A stretch of 64,000 nt of DNA from Aphodosoma sp045126975 (GCA_045126975.1 JBGVPL010000015.1:1-64000); one strand, 5' to 3'; numbered from the stretch's first letter, positions 32,320-40,813 are shown. A program made the numbers and translations. The notes: generated by a model from the letters alone, not told the origin.

Positions 32320-33522
32320 TTATCTACGCGATGTTGAAATATTTTTATTGGTTTTTATGGTTGATGATGTTGTATTTGACGATGTCGATATTTTACGTGA
32401 AGTTGATGTTGAAGGTTGCACAGAAGTTGATGTTGAACGTGATGTTGATGTAGTTGTACGAGGTTTTACGGTTGACGTTGATGCGGTTTTGGTTGTTGTG
32501 TTACGAACTGCTGTTGAGGTATTTCGCGAAGTTGATGGTTGTACGGTTGTTGTAGTTTTGCGTGAGGTTAATATAGCAGGTTGTGCTGTTGTGGTTGATG
32601 CTGCGGTAGAACGAGGAGTTGTAGATGTCACAGTACGATTGTTAGTAGTTGCTCTTGCCGCAGTTGATGTAGAAGGGCGTTCTACTCTATTGCTACTTGT
32701 GGTTACGTTGCCTGGTTGACGACCACGATTTGTTGATGTAACAGCAGGTTGACCTGAAGGACGAGCTTGTATAGTTGTAGTTGCGGGACGGGCTTCTACG
32801 TGACAATTAGGCGTTGGTTCGGCACGATAGCCTTGATTTGGACGATGAGTTGCATAGTCGTTGCGAACAACTCCGCGATACATTTCTACGTGATGAGGTT
32901 TTGGCTCGTGATGCGTTGGACGGTGGAATTCACAATGATTGTGGTGGTTAGTGTGCCAAACATGAATGTGACGGTGATAGCTATGATAGCCTAAACAAAT
33001 GTGACGATGATAATAGTGTGGGTAATAATCCCAATACCAAACTGGGCGATAAACTGCGTATGTTGGCAACCAGAACCAGTCAAATATCACAGGACGAACT
33101 ACATAGCGTGGTACAATCACATAATTGTCTCCATAAATATTTCGATTACCGACAATTGTAACGGTTGCAGATGTTTTGTTTTCGCCTTCGACAATCACAG
33201 AGGCTACGTCTTGATAGAGATCTTGACCTATTACGGCTTGAATAACAATAAGGTGAGTTCCTTTTTCTTCCACTTCCACTACTCGAAGGAAATCTACATA
33301 TCCGTCGTTATTCAAATCGAGATTCGAAATACGATTGTCTGGGTCGTTCAACCTACGTTCAAAATCTTCTACATTTTTTGATTCGCCGAAAGTGATTGCT
33401 ACAGCCTCTAAATCGAGATTGTCACTTACTTGATAACTTTGTGCTTGTACGGTTACGGTTTGTTGTGCCGATAGACCTACGGCGGTCAACAATATACTCA
33501 ATAAAAATACGATGCGTCTCAT
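32320..33522 (-). CDS. Secreted His/Tyr-rich protein with a Thr/Ser/Arg-rich tail
   Basis: This 400-residue exported protein has a signal peptide (MRRIVFLLSILLTAVGLSAQ) and an N-terminal domain of about 110 residues with an EF-hand-like loop (DLNNDGYVDFLR near 69-80). A His/Tyr/Trp-rich middle follows (about 150-215, e.g. YYPHYYHRHICLGYHSYHRH), then a basic, disordered Thr/Ser/Arg tail of about 160 residues with repeated TSTSR, TTT and STSR phrases. The His cluster suggests metal binding; the tail could bind acidic polymers or the cell wall. I do not recognise a named family. The tail's simple codon usage creates a long antisense frame, which I regard as an artefact. Confidence 0.75.
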   Translation of the reverse strand: MRRIVFLLSILLTAVGLSAQQTVTVQAQSYQVSDNLDLEAVAITFGESKNVEDFERRLNDPDNRISNLDLNNDGYVDFLRVVEVEEKGTHLIVIQAVIGQDLYQDVASVIVEGENKTSATVTIVGNRNIYGDNYVIVPRYVVRPVIFDWFWLPTYAVYRPVWYWDYYPHYYHRHICLGYHSYHRHIHVWHTNHHNHCEFHRPTHHEPKPHHVEMYRGVVRNDYATHRPNQGYRAEPTPNCHVEARPATTTIQARPSGQPAVTSTNRGRQPGNVTTSSNRVERPSTSTAARATTNNRTVTSTTPRSTAASTTTAQPAILTSRKTTTTVQPSTSRNTSTAVRNTTTKTASTSTVKPRTTTSTSRSTSTSVQPSTSTSRKISTSSNTTSSTIKTNKNISTSRR

Positions 33523-33642
33523 AATAGTAAATATTTAATGGTGTACAATGTTATTTTTAGCCGGCTTTTGTCATTTTGACACTATGAGAATAAAAAAGTT
33601 TAATAAACAACAAAAAAATTTTCATTATTAGGAAAAAATATC

Positions 33643-33650
33643 TATCTTTG
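33643..33650 (+). promoter_or_regulatory. -7 element of the aminopeptidase gene
   Basis: TATCTTTG matches TAnnTTTG, 86 nt before the start. Between it and the gene lie short heptamer duplications (ATGCACA twice at 33662-33675, CACTACT-CGCTACT near 33708). Confidence 0.55.
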
Positions 33651-33736
33651 CAATTAAATTGATGCACAATGCACAATTTAGATACAATAAATTTATATAC
33701 AGTGAGTCTCACTACTCGCTACTAAACATCTAATAT

Positions 33737-35515
33737 ATGAAACAACTAACAGAACTCCGTGCTCTCATGGCTGAGCACAAAGTGGATGCCCTCATCGTAC
33801 CGGGCACAGACCCTCATGCAAGTGAATATATCGCTGCTCATTGGCAAGAACGCAACTATGTATCAGCATTTACTGGCTCGGCTGGTACTGCCGTAATTAC
33901 TGCTGATGGCGGTTGTCTTTGGACTGACTCACGCTATTTTCTTCAAGCAGGTATCCAATTGCAACAATCAGGTCTTACACTTCAAAAAGATGGCGAAATT
34001 GGTACTCCTACTATCAACCAATGGCTCAAAACTACTCTCGGCGCAGGCAAAACTGTGGCTATCAACCCTGATATGATTTCTATCAACGGCTACAAAGCTC
34101 TTGAATCAGAACTCACTGCCGCTGGTCTTAAAATATATACTGAATTCGATTTCGTGAACGCAATTTGGACCGACCGTCCTGCTATGCCACAATCGAAAGC
34201 AGTTGTATTCGACGAAACTCATTGCGGACAATCAACAACAGATAAACTCACAGCACTTCGCACTCGCATGGCTGATGCAGGGGCTAACACATTGTTACTC
34301 ACAGCTCTTGATGATATTGCTTGGTTGTTCAACCTCCGTGGTGCAGATATTGATTACAACCCTGTACTCATCGCATTCGGACTTGTAACCGACAAAGACG
34401 CTACTCTCTTCATCAATCCAGATAAATTGACAGACGAAGTGCGCGCTCACCTTGACAAAGCTGGTGTGAAAACTGCTGACTACGCAACTGTAAAACCTGC
34501 ACTTTCGACACTTTCGGCAAATACTCGCATCGCTGTTGACCCAGTAAAATGCAACTATGCACTCTATAAAGCAATACCTGCAGTAGAAGCAATCATCGAA
34601 TTGCCATCGCCTGTATTCCGCATGAAATGTATCAAAAACGAAGTAGAACTCGCTGGTGTTGAGCGTGCTATGCGCAAAGATGGTGTTGCTCTCGTTCGCT
34701 TCTGGAAATGGCTCGAAGAAGCTATTGCTAAGGGAGAAAAAGTTACAGAACTCTCGGCTATCGACAAACTTCACGAATGCCGTGCAGAACAAGAAGGCTT
34801 CTTGACCGAAAGCTTCAACACTATCGCAGGTTATGGACCTCACGGAGCTATTGTTCACTATGCTGCTGACGAAGAATCTAATATAGAACTCAAAGCCGAA
34901 TCATTCTTCCTACTCGATTCAGGCGGTCAATACTACGATGGAACAACTGACATCACTCGTACCGTGGCTCTTGGCACTCCTACCGCCGAAATGAAAGCCG
35001 ACTATACATTAGTATTGAAAGGTCATTTGGCACTTGGTCACCAACTCTTCCCATACGGCACTCGTGGTGCTCAACTCGACGTACTCGCACGTTGCTTCTT
35101 GTGGAACAATGAATTACAATATGGTCACGGTACAGGTCATGGTATCGGTCACTGCCTCAACGTACACGAAGGCCCACAATCAATTCGTATGGACGAAAAC
35201 CCAACAATCCTCGAACCGGGCATGTTGCTCTCCAACGAACCAGGTCTCTATCGCGCAGGTAAACACGGTATTCGCATCGAAAACCTCGTAGCAGTAGCCG
35301 ATTATGACAATAACGTAAACGAATTCGGTCGTTTCTTACACTTCAAAGCATTGACATTGTTCCCTTACGACAGCCGTTCAATCGAAATCGGCATGCTTTC
35401 GCCGGACGAACTCTTACAAATCAACGCATATCACCGCATGGTTTACAACGCCCTCGCTCCTTATCTCACCACAGAAGAAGCAGAATGGCTCAAAGCTAAA
35501 ACAGCACAACTATAA
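33737..35515 (+). CDS. Xaa-Pro aminopeptidase (M24B family)
   Basis: This 592-residue peptidase has the three-domain layout of eukaryotic-type aminopeptidase P: two creatinase-like N-terminal domains and a C-terminal pita-bread metallopeptidase domain. The five dimetal ligands are visible: two Asp in DSGGQYYDGTTDITR, His in GHGTGHGIGH, Glu in LSNEPGLY and Glu in IRIENLV. It removes N-terminal residues that precede proline from peptides in the cytoplasm. The gene is monocistronic, with its own promoter and a strong terminator 35 nt after the stop. Confidence 0.92.
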   Translation: MKQLTELRALMAEHKVDALIVPGTDPHASEYIAAHWQERNYVSAFTGSAGTAVITADGGCLWTDSRYFLQAGIQLQQSGLTLQKDGEIGTPTINQWLKTTLGAGKTVAINPDMISINGYKALESELTAAGLKIYTEFDFVNAIWTDRPAMPQSKAVVFDETHCGQSTTDKLTALRTRMADAGANTLLLTALDDIAWLFNLRGADIDYNPVLIAFGLVTDKDATLFINPDKLTDEVRAHLDKAGVKTADYATVKPALSTLSANTRIAVDPVKCNYALYKAIPAVEAIIELPSPVFRMKCIKNEVELAGVERAMRKDGVALVRFWKWLEEAIAKGEKVTELSAIDKLHECRAEQEGFLTESFNTIAGYGPHGAIVHYAADEESNIELKAESFFLLDSGGQYYDGTTDITRTVALGTPTAEMKADYTLVLKGHLALGHQLFPYGTRGAQLDVLARCFLWNNELQYGHGTGHGIGHCLNVHEGPQSIRMDENPTILEPGMLLSNEPGLYRAGKHGIRIENLVAVADYDNNVNEFGRFLHFKALTLFPYDSRSIEIGMLSPDELLQINAYHRMVYNALAPYLTTEEAEWLKAKTAQL

Positions 35516-35549
35516 ACAGAGTACGGATTAAAGAGTACAGATAACAAAT

Positions 35550-35581
35550 AAGGAGGCTAAAACAAAAGTTTTAGCCTCCTT
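35550..35581. terminator. Bidirectional terminator after the aminopeptidase
   Basis: A perfect 14-bp stem (AAGGAGGCTAAAAC/GTTTTAGCCTCCTT) with an AAAA loop is followed by TATTTATTT. The converging DUF4268-like gene can also use it. Confidence 0.88.
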
Positions 35582-35613
35582 ATTTATTTAATCCGCCATC
35601 TATAATTTACAAT

Positions 35614-36072
35614 TTACTCCAACGCCTGTTTTGCCTGATTAAATATCCTCTCAAGACGCATCATATTACGCGCCATAAATCCATAAAACTTCTGCCAATC
35701 ATCGCGACGATGAAAATCCATCTCATCCGCTAACCTTATGTATATACGACAAACATCCTTACCTGTCTCCAACTTATAAAAAGGCTCATAGACAACTTCC
35801 ATTCCATCAAACGCCTCTTCAAACAACATACGACAAGCCTTAAAATGCTCAAACAACTCAATCCTACGCTCATAATCAGTATGATTAATCTCCAAAACCA
35901 CAGCCACTTCATGTCGCTGCACATCAAATTTCAACTCCGTACCTTTCAAACGTGTATTATACAACATAAACTTCTGTTTACGTTGCGCCAATCGCGGAAT
36001 TGTATTGCAATAATCAGCAAAACCATTCCAAAAATCAGTCTTCAATTGTTTCAATTCGTCGCGTTTATACAT
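35614..36072 (-). CDS. DUF4268-like protein
   Basis: This 152-residue cytoplasmic protein has a pattern typical of the DUF4268 group: an N-terminal helix (ELKTDFWNGF-like, here QLKTDFWNGFADYC), a central strand LEINHTDYERRIELFEHF, and a C-terminal aromatic/acidic helix (DDWQKFYGFMARNM). The function of the family is unknown; some members resemble nuclease-fold regulators. I chose the ATG at 36072. The upstream ATG at 36108 overlaps the -7 promoter element (36106-36113) and could not be in the transcript. The gene is transcribed alone, converging with the aminopeptidase. Confidence 0.7.
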   Translation of the reverse strand: MYKRDELKQLKTDFWNGFADYCNTIPRLAQRKQKFMLYNTRLKGTELKFDVQRHEVAVVLEINHTDYERRIELFEHFKACRMLFEEAFDGMEVVYEPFYKLETGKDVCRIYIRLADEMDFHRRDDWQKFYGFMARNMMRLERIFNQAKQALE

Positions 36073-36105
36073 AATTTCAATAGTCAAATAACAATTAATT
36101 TTTTG

Positions 36106-36113
36106 CAAAGTTA
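36106..36113 (-). promoter_or_regulatory. -7 element of the DUF4268-like gene
   Basis: The minus strand reads TAACTTTG, 34 nt upstream of the chosen start. It decides against the earlier in-frame ATG. Confidence 0.6.
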
Positions 36114-36223
36114 ATGATTTTTTGCGATTTACTCGGCATAAATTATAAATTATTTCAAAAATACATGTTGTAAAACATAAAAAATTTTACCATACAACCG
36201 ATACAACAAAAAATATTTTACAC

Positions 36224-36231
36224 TACATTTG
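36224..36231 (+). promoter_or_regulatory. -7 element of ald
   Basis: TACATTTG matches TAnnTTTG, 40 nt before the start. Three heptamers (TAACCTT, TAACCTC, TAATACT at 36250-36270) fill the last 21 nt of the leader up to the ATG. Confidence 0.55.
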
Positions 36232-36270
36232 CATTGTAAAATAAGTATATAACCTTTAACCTCTAATACT

Positions 36271-37383
36271 ATGATTATCGGTATTCCAAAAGAAATCAAA
36301 AACAACGAAAATCGCGTAGGTGCTAATCCTGCTGGCGTTCAAGAATTAGTAAAACACGGTCATACTGTGTATGTACAATCAACTGCTGGTCACGGTAGTG
36401 GCTACTCTGACGACGATTATCGTGCTGCAGGTGCGACAGTACTTCCTACAATGGAAGATGTATATGCAACTGCCGAAATGATATATAAAGTAAAAGAACC
36501 TATTGCTTACGAGTACCCTCTCATTCGCAAAGGTCAATTAGTATTCACTTATTTTCACTTCGCCTGCGAAAAAGAATTGACCGAGGCAATGATTCGTCAA
36601 GGTGCTACTTGTTTAGCTTACGAAACTGTCGTAAAAGATGGTATACTACCTCTACTCCAACCTATGAGTGAAGTGGCTGGTCGTATGGCTGCTCAAGAAG
36701 GTGCTCGATTCCTCGAAAAACCACAAGGCGGAAAAGGTATGCTCATGGGTGGTGTGCCTGGTGTACGTGCAGCTCGCGTACTCGTGCTTGGTGGTGGTAT
36801 TGTAGGCTATAATGCAGCTCTCGTTGCAGCAGGTATGGGTGCAAATGTAATGATTGCCGATATCTCTATTCCTCGTCTTCGTCAATTGGAATATATGTTG
36901 CCTAAAAACGTACGCACTCTGTATTCTTCTCAATACAATATCGAACTCGAATTACCAACAGTCGATCTTATTATCGGTGCGGTACTTATTCCTGGTGCAA
37001 AAGCTCCTCATATTATCACTCGCGATATGCTCAAAATGATGCAACCTGGCACCGTAATGGTTGACGTAGCTATCGACCAAGGTGGTTGCTTCGAAACATC
37101 GCATCCTACAACTCACTCCGACCCTACTTTCGTAGTCGATGGTATAGTTCACTATTGTGTTGCCAACATTCCTGGTGCAGTACCTATCACTTCTACTCGC
37201 GCTCTTACAAATGCCACACTACCTTACGCAATTCGTATTGCCAACATGGGTTGGAAAGAGGCTTGCCGTGTCGATGCTGGTCTTGCTAAAGGTCTTAACG
37301 TTGTCGATGGCAAAATCTGCTTCAAAGCAGTAAGCGAAGCATTTGACATGCCTTACACACCAGTTGAAGAAATACTTAAATAA
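36271..37383 (+). CDS. ald: Alanine dehydrogenase
   Basis: This 370-residue NAD-dependent enzyme interconverts L-alanine and pyruvate plus ammonia. The N-terminal IGIPKEIKNNENRVG (3-17) holds the substrate-binding Arg. KVKEP (about 75) holds the catalytic Lys, and YFHFA the catalytic His region. The Rossmann motif LGGGIVGYNAA (172-182) binds NAD. DVAIDQGGCFET completes the active site. The length is exactly as expected. It is a single gene with its own promoter and terminator. Confidence 0.95.
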   Translation: MIIGIPKEIKNNENRVGANPAGVQELVKHGHTVYVQSTAGHGSGYSDDDYRAAGATVLPTMEDVYATAEMIYKVKEPIAYEYPLIRKGQLVFTYFHFACEKELTEAMIRQGATCLAYETVVKDGILPLLQPMSEVAGRMAAQEGARFLEKPQGGKGMLMGGVPGVRAARVLVLGGGIVGYNAALVAAGMGANVMIADISIPRLRQLEYMLPKNVRTLYSSQYNIELELPTVDLIIGAVLIPGAKAPHIITRDMLKMMQPGTVMVDVAIDQGGCFETSHPTTHSDPTFVVDGIVHYCVANIPGAVPITSTRALTNATLPYAIRIANMGWKEACRVDAGLAKGLNVVDGKICFKAVSEAFDMPYTPVEEILK

Positions 37384-37408
37384 GACGCAAGATAATAGAC
37401 ACGAAACA

Positions 37409-37440
37409 ATAGACACGAGATTAGTCTTGTGTCTATTTTT
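37409..37440 (+). terminator. Terminator of ald
   Basis: ATAGACACGAGA pairs with TCTTGTGTCTAT (one G-T wobble) around a TTAG loop and is followed by seven Ts. Confidence 0.85.
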
Positions 37441-37461
37441 TTACTAAAAAATACTAAATCG

Positions 37462-37492
37462 TTTGCTACGTGAATATTTTATTGTAACTTTG
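37462..37492 (+). promoter_or_regulatory. Promoter of the hexapeptide acetyltransferase
   Basis: TTTG (37462-37465), 19 nt and TAACTTTG (37485-37492) match the consensus exactly. The predicted leader of about 150 nt contains the REP-like core and the 20-nt palindrome. Confidence 0.8.
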
Positions 37493-37551
37493 TAAGTTAA
37501 AAGTAATAATGATAGAGAGCAACGAGTAGCGAGAACCATCTTTCGCCATAC

Positions 37552-37569
37552 GGCTCAAGACCGTTGGTT
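37552..37569 (-). repeat. Inverted copy of the 18-nt core of the 135-nt element
   Basis: On the minus strand this reads AACCAACGGTCTTGAGCC, identical to the core of the tandem element at 9586-9856, and is also followed by a GGCGAAA. It lies in the leader of the acetyltransferase gene, beside GAGTAGCGAG heptamers. Confidence 0.85.
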
Positions 37570-37601
37570 TGGAATTAAATATGAATACCTAAAGTCTTGT
37601 T

Positions 37602-37652
37602 ACTCATGTACAGACGCAATATATTGCGTCTCTACTACTAAATATCTAAAAT
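37602..37652 (+). repeat. Leader repeat with a 20-nt palindrome, copy 1
   Basis: A segment of about 50 nt ends directly at the start codon and contains the perfect palindrome AGACGCAATATATTGCGTCT (37612-37631). Copy 2 at 38259-38306 is almost identical and also ends at a start codon. Confidence 0.88.
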
Positions 37653-38225
37653 ATGGAAAACTATTTCAAACACGAATCGGCATACGTCGATGAAGATTGC
37701 GTTGTTGGCGCAGGAACAAAAATTTGGCATTTCTCACATATTATGTCAAATTGCATAATTGGCGAATGTTGCAATATTGGACAAAATGTTGTTATATCAC
37801 CTGAAGTTAAATTGGGGCGTAATGTAAAGATACAAAACAATGTAAGTATCTATACTGGAGTTATTTGTGAAGATGATGTATTCCTCGGTCCTTCAATGGT
37901 ATTCACTAACGTTATAAACCCTCGCAGTGCAGTAACTCGCAAAAATGAATATAAACCAACTATACTTCGTCGTGGAGCATCTGTAGGTGCTAATGCTACA
38001 ATTGTTTGTGGCAACGAAATTGGCGAATATGCCCTAATTGGTGCTGGTTCTGTAATCACTAAACCCGTACCTGCATACGCATTGGTCGTAGGTAACCCTG
38101 CTCGTCAAATAGGTTGGGTCAGTGAATATGGCCATAGATTAAATTTTGATGAAAATGGTTTTGCAACCTGCCCCGAAACTGGACAAAAATACAAACTCAA
38201 CGATAACAAAGTAATAAAAATTTAA
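37653..38225 (+). CDS. Left-handed beta-helix acyltransferase (WbpD/WlbB-like)
   Basis: This 190-residue hexapeptide-repeat protein opens with a strand (YVDEDCVVGAGTKIWHFSHI, about 10-29). The turns of the beta-helix follow, with the conserved NVVISPEVKLG and GVICEDDVFLGPSMVFTNV and the Asn/Lys-rich loop ITPRKNEYKPT-like region (AVTRKNEYKPTIL). The C-terminus carries a short extension with a CPETGQKY tail. Closest in pattern are the N-acetyltransferases acting on UDP-3-amino-sugars (WbpD/WlbB) in surface-polysaccharide synthesis. No other sugar-nucleotide gene lies beside it, so the pathway cannot be read from context. Confidence 0.8.
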   Translation: MENYFKHESAYVDEDCVVGAGTKIWHFSHIMSNCIIGECCNIGQNVVISPEVKLGRNVKIQNNVSIYTGVICEDDVFLGPSMVFTNVINPRSAVTRKNEYKPTILRRGASVGANATIVCGNEIGEYALIGAGSVITKPVPAYALVVGNPARQIGWVSEYGHRLNFDENGFATCPETGQKYKLNDNKVIKI

Positions 38226-38258
38226 AACGAGCAAAGCGAGTAAGTCTAATATCTCACT

Positions 38259-38306
38259 ACTCGTGTACAGACGCAATATATTGCGTCTCTACTAAATATC
38301 TAAAAT
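38259..38306 (+). repeat. Leader repeat with a 20-nt palindrome, copy 2
   Basis: This is a second near-identical copy of the leader repeat, with the palindrome at 38269-38288. It ends at the start codon of the HAD-family gene. A CACTACTCG phrase precedes it. Confidence 0.88.
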
Positions 38307-39017
38307 ATGTTTACAATTGCTTTTGATGCAGATGATACGTTGTGGGACAATGAGATATTTTTCCGACAAAGCGAACGTGAATTTTGTAAGTTGATAAACG
38401 AATACGCTCCTGAGTGGAACGAACGCAATATCATGCCTATTCTATTCGACATCGAAGTAGGCAATTTGTCAATTTATGGATTTGGAGTAAAGAGTTTTGT
38501 GCTCAGCGCAATAGAAACAGCAGGAAAATTATTACAAAATGATGTTCCCTACTCTATTGTAAAACGTATTACCGAAATAGGTCGCGAACAATTGATGCAA
38601 CCTATCACTCTATTGGCTGATGTAGAAACAACTCTTGCCGAACTAAAATCAGAAGGAAAATACCGCCTTGTGCTTGCTACAAAAGGTGATTTACTCGACC
38701 AAGAGAGTAAAATCAAGCGTTCAGGTTTGGCAAAATATTTCGACCGCACTATAGTCATGAGCGACAAACAAAATGAGGATTATGTAAAGATGATGAAAGA
38801 CTTGAATTGCAGACCTGAAAAACTAATAATGGTAGGCAATTCATTCAAATCTGATATTCTACCTGTTGCAAAATTAGGCGGTTACGGAATATACATCCCA
38901 TATCACACTACTTGGGCTCACGAAGTAGTTGATACAATCGAACACCCTCACATCGTGGAAATTGAAAGAATGGGAGAATTAAAAAAAGCACTTATCAAGT
39001 TGAAAGTTGAAAGTTAA
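38307..39017 (+). CDS. HAD-superfamily hydrolase
   Basis: This 236-residue protein has haloacid-dehalogenase motif I at FDADDTLWDN (5-14; the nucleophile is the first Asp of DADDT), motif II at VLATKGD (Thr near 122), motif III at the lysine of the KQNEDYVK region, and motif IV at MVGNSFKSDILP. The four-helix cap suggests a small phosphorylated metabolite; the pattern is like the YjjG/nucleotidase branch. The last six codons (Lys-Leu-Lys-Val-Glu-Ser) and the stop lie within three tandem AAGTTGA-type heptamers (38997-39017). Confidence 0.85.
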   Translation: MFTIAFDADDTLWDNEIFFRQSEREFCKLINEYAPEWNERNIMPILFDIEVGNLSIYGFGVKSFVLSAIETAGKLLQNDVPYSIVKRITEIGREQLMQPITLLADVETTLAELKSEGKYRLVLATKGDLLDQESKIKRSGLAKYFDRTIVMSDKQNEDYVKMMKDLNCRPEKLIMVGNSFKSDILPVAKLGGYGIYIPYHTTWAHEVVDTIEHPHIVEIERMGELKKALIKLKVES

Positions 39018-39033
39018 AAATTTAGAATTGTAG

Positions 39034-39054
39034 GGACGCTCGGCTCGAGCGTCC
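39034..39054. repeat. REP-like palindrome
   Basis: GGACGCTCG pairs with CGAGCGTCC around GCT, giving a 9-bp stem, in the gap between the HAD gene and the lipoprotein. It is G+C-rich against an A+T-rich background. Confidence 0.8.
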
Positions 39055-39164
39055 GTAAACAAAATCAAATAAGTCAATTATGCTTTATGAACCAAAGCTC
39101 TTTGAACCTATAGTGAAAAATTAAAAATTAAAATCCTCGAAAAAGTCATACAAAACACATTATC

Positions 39165-39467
39165 ATGAAAAAGTACTTATTTATCATACTAATTGCCACA
39201 ATATTCACAGCATGTGGTAATAACAAAAAATCGAATGAATTCAGTGGCAGTTACTCAAACGACACTATCACTTTTATTTTCAAAAATAAAGGTTTATGCG
39301 ATGTCATTACAGCAGAACAAACTATGCAAAACTGCGATTACTCGTTAGACGTTGATATGAAGAACATCTGCGTAGTAGATGCCAATCAAAACATCTATCT
39401 AATTGAAATTAAAGAAGATATCTTAACATCACCCACTGGCTCAATCTTCAAAAAAATTAAAAATTGA
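39165..39467 (+). CDS. Small lipoprotein of unknown function
   Basis: This 100-residue protein has a lipoprotein signal peptide ending in IFTACGNN (lipobox Cys at residue 17). The mature part is a short beta-rich domain (FSGSYSNDTITFIF, then YLIEIKED). No family was recognised. It stands alone between the HAD gene and queA, and 41 nt separate its stop from the queA start. Confidence 0.65.
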   Translation: MKKYLFIILIATIFTACGNNKKSNEFSGSYSNDTITFIFKNKGLCDVITAEQTMQNCDYSLDVDMKNICVVDANQNIYLIEIKEDILTSPTGSIFKKIKN

Positions 39468-39508
39468 TGTCTTATATCTCGTGTCTAATGTCTAATATCT
39501 AACTAATA

Positions 39509-40735
39509 ATGAATATAAAAGAAATACGTATTGAAGATTTCAACTACAATCTCCCCGATGAACGCATAGCAAAATATCCATTGACTGAGCGCGACCACTC
39601 TAACCTTTTATATTGGAAAAATGGCGAGATTGAACAATTGCATTTTTATGATTTACCAGATGTGTTATCTCACAATGATTTATTAGTGTATAACAACACA
39701 AAGGTAATTCAAGCTCGCTTGCACTTTCAAAAAGAGACTGGTGCTACTATCGAAATATTCTGCCTTGAGCCACACTCTCCTTCCGACTACAACCTTGTAT
39801 TCCAAGAAAATAAAAGTTGCGTATGGAAATGTCTCGTTGGTAATTCTAAAAAATGGAAAGAGGGCGCATTGAAACAGATGCTTTCAATTGATGGCAAATT
39901 AGTTGAGTTACAAGCTATAAGGGTTGAATTAGCAAACGAGGATATGTCGCATCTTATTCGTTTTGAATGGGATAATGAAGAAATTTTGTTCTCCGACATA
40001 TTATCACATTTTGGTGAATTACCTATACCTCCATACCTCAATCGTGCAACTGAAGAAAACGACAAAAAAACCTATCAAACTGTATATTCAAAAATAGATG
40101 GCTCGGTAGCGGCACCAACAGCAGGATTGCATTTTACGATGGACGTTCTACGCCAATTGGCATTAAATGGAGTTCGCGAAGATGAAGTTACTCTACACGT
40201 AGGTGCTGGCACATTCCAACCTGTTAAATCAGAGGAAATTGGCGACCATCCTATGCACCGCGAAATCATATCTGTCACCAAATCTACTATCGAAGACCTC
40301 ATCGCATCGGCAGGTCATATTGTAGCAGTAGGCACAACATCGGTACGCACACTCGAAAGCCTCTACTATCTCGGTTGTCGCATTGCTCGCAACCCAGAAA
40401 ATCCAGATTTAATGGTCGAACAATGGGAACCATACGAAAATGATTATACCCTTACAACACAAGAGGCATTACAAACTATTGTTGACTACTTGAATAACAA
40501 TCATTTATCATCTCTTGATGCAGCTACACGCATTATGATTGTACCATCATTCCAATTCCGTATAGTAAACAAAATAATCACCAACTTCCACCAACCAAAG
40601 AGCACCCTATTACTACTCATCTCAGCCTTCGTGGGTATCGACCGCTGGCGCAAAATCTATGATTTCGCAATGAAAAACGGATTCCGATTCCTCTCGTATG
40701 GTGATAGCTCACTTTTAGTAAGGAAGAGGGAATAG
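39509..40735 (+). CDS. queA: S-adenosylmethionine:tRNA ribosyltransferase-isomerase QueA
   Basis: QueA transfers the ribosyl part of S-adenosylmethionine to preQ1-modified tRNA to make epoxyqueuosine. The 408-residue protein has the usual N-terminal FNYNLPDERIAKYP (about 11-24), the central GSVAAPTAGLHFT (about 195-207), TLHVGAGTFQPV and the C-terminal NFHQPKSTLLLLISAF. It is about 50 residues longer than many homologues. The extra residues are mostly between about 75 and 160, a common feature of Bacteroidota QueA. Its last codons (Arg-Glu-stop) run into a GGGAATA heptamer array. Confidence 0.94.
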   Translation: MNIKEIRIEDFNYNLPDERIAKYPLTERDHSNLLYWKNGEIEQLHFYDLPDVLSHNDLLVYNNTKVIQARLHFQKETGATIEIFCLEPHSPSDYNLVFQENKSCVWKCLVGNSKKWKEGALKQMLSIDGKLVELQAIRVELANEDMSHLIRFEWDNEEILFSDILSHFGELPIPPYLNRATEENDKKTYQTVYSKIDGSVAAPTAGLHFTMDVLRQLALNGVREDEVTLHVGAGTFQPVKSEEIGDHPMHREIISVTKSTIEDLIASAGHIVAVGTTSVRTLESLYYLGCRIARNPENPDLMVEQWEPYENDYTLTTQEALQTIVDYLNNNHLSSLDAATRIMIVPSFQFRIVNKIITNFHQPKSTLLLLISAFVGIDRWRKIYDFAMKNGFRFLSYGDSSLLVRKRE

Positions 40736-40755
40736 GGAATAAGGAATAGGGAGTG
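40728..40755 (+). repeat. Heptamer array at the end of queA
   Basis: Four tandem 7-nt units (GGGAATA twice, AGGAATA, GGGAGTG) begin inside the queA coding region and include its stop codon (TAG at 40733-40735). Confidence 0.85.
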
Positions 40756-40758
40756 ATG

Positions 40759-40813
40759 GCATGCTTTTTGATTTTTTAAGGTTATAAAAACCATAAAAAT
40801 CAAAAAAGCCATG
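40759..40813 (+). repeat. Long imperfect hairpin overlapping the next start codon
   Basis: The left arm (40759-40783, GCATGCTTTTTGATTTTTTA...) and right arm (40790-40813, ...AAAAATCAAAAAAGCCATG) are imperfect inverted repeats separated by a few bases. The right arm contains the ATG of the following gene, so the stem could mask it. It may also serve as the queA terminator. Confidence 0.6.

Noticed and set aside
32270..32719. Rightward frame of 149 codons rich in Val and Asp
   Set aside because: It is the antisense shadow of the Thr/Ser/Arg tail of the secreted protein; the composition follows from the repeated codons on the other strand.
36073..36108. Twelve additional N-terminal residues for the DUF4268-like protein
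   Set aside because: The upstream ATG falls inside the -7 promoter element, so it would not be transcribed from that promoter.
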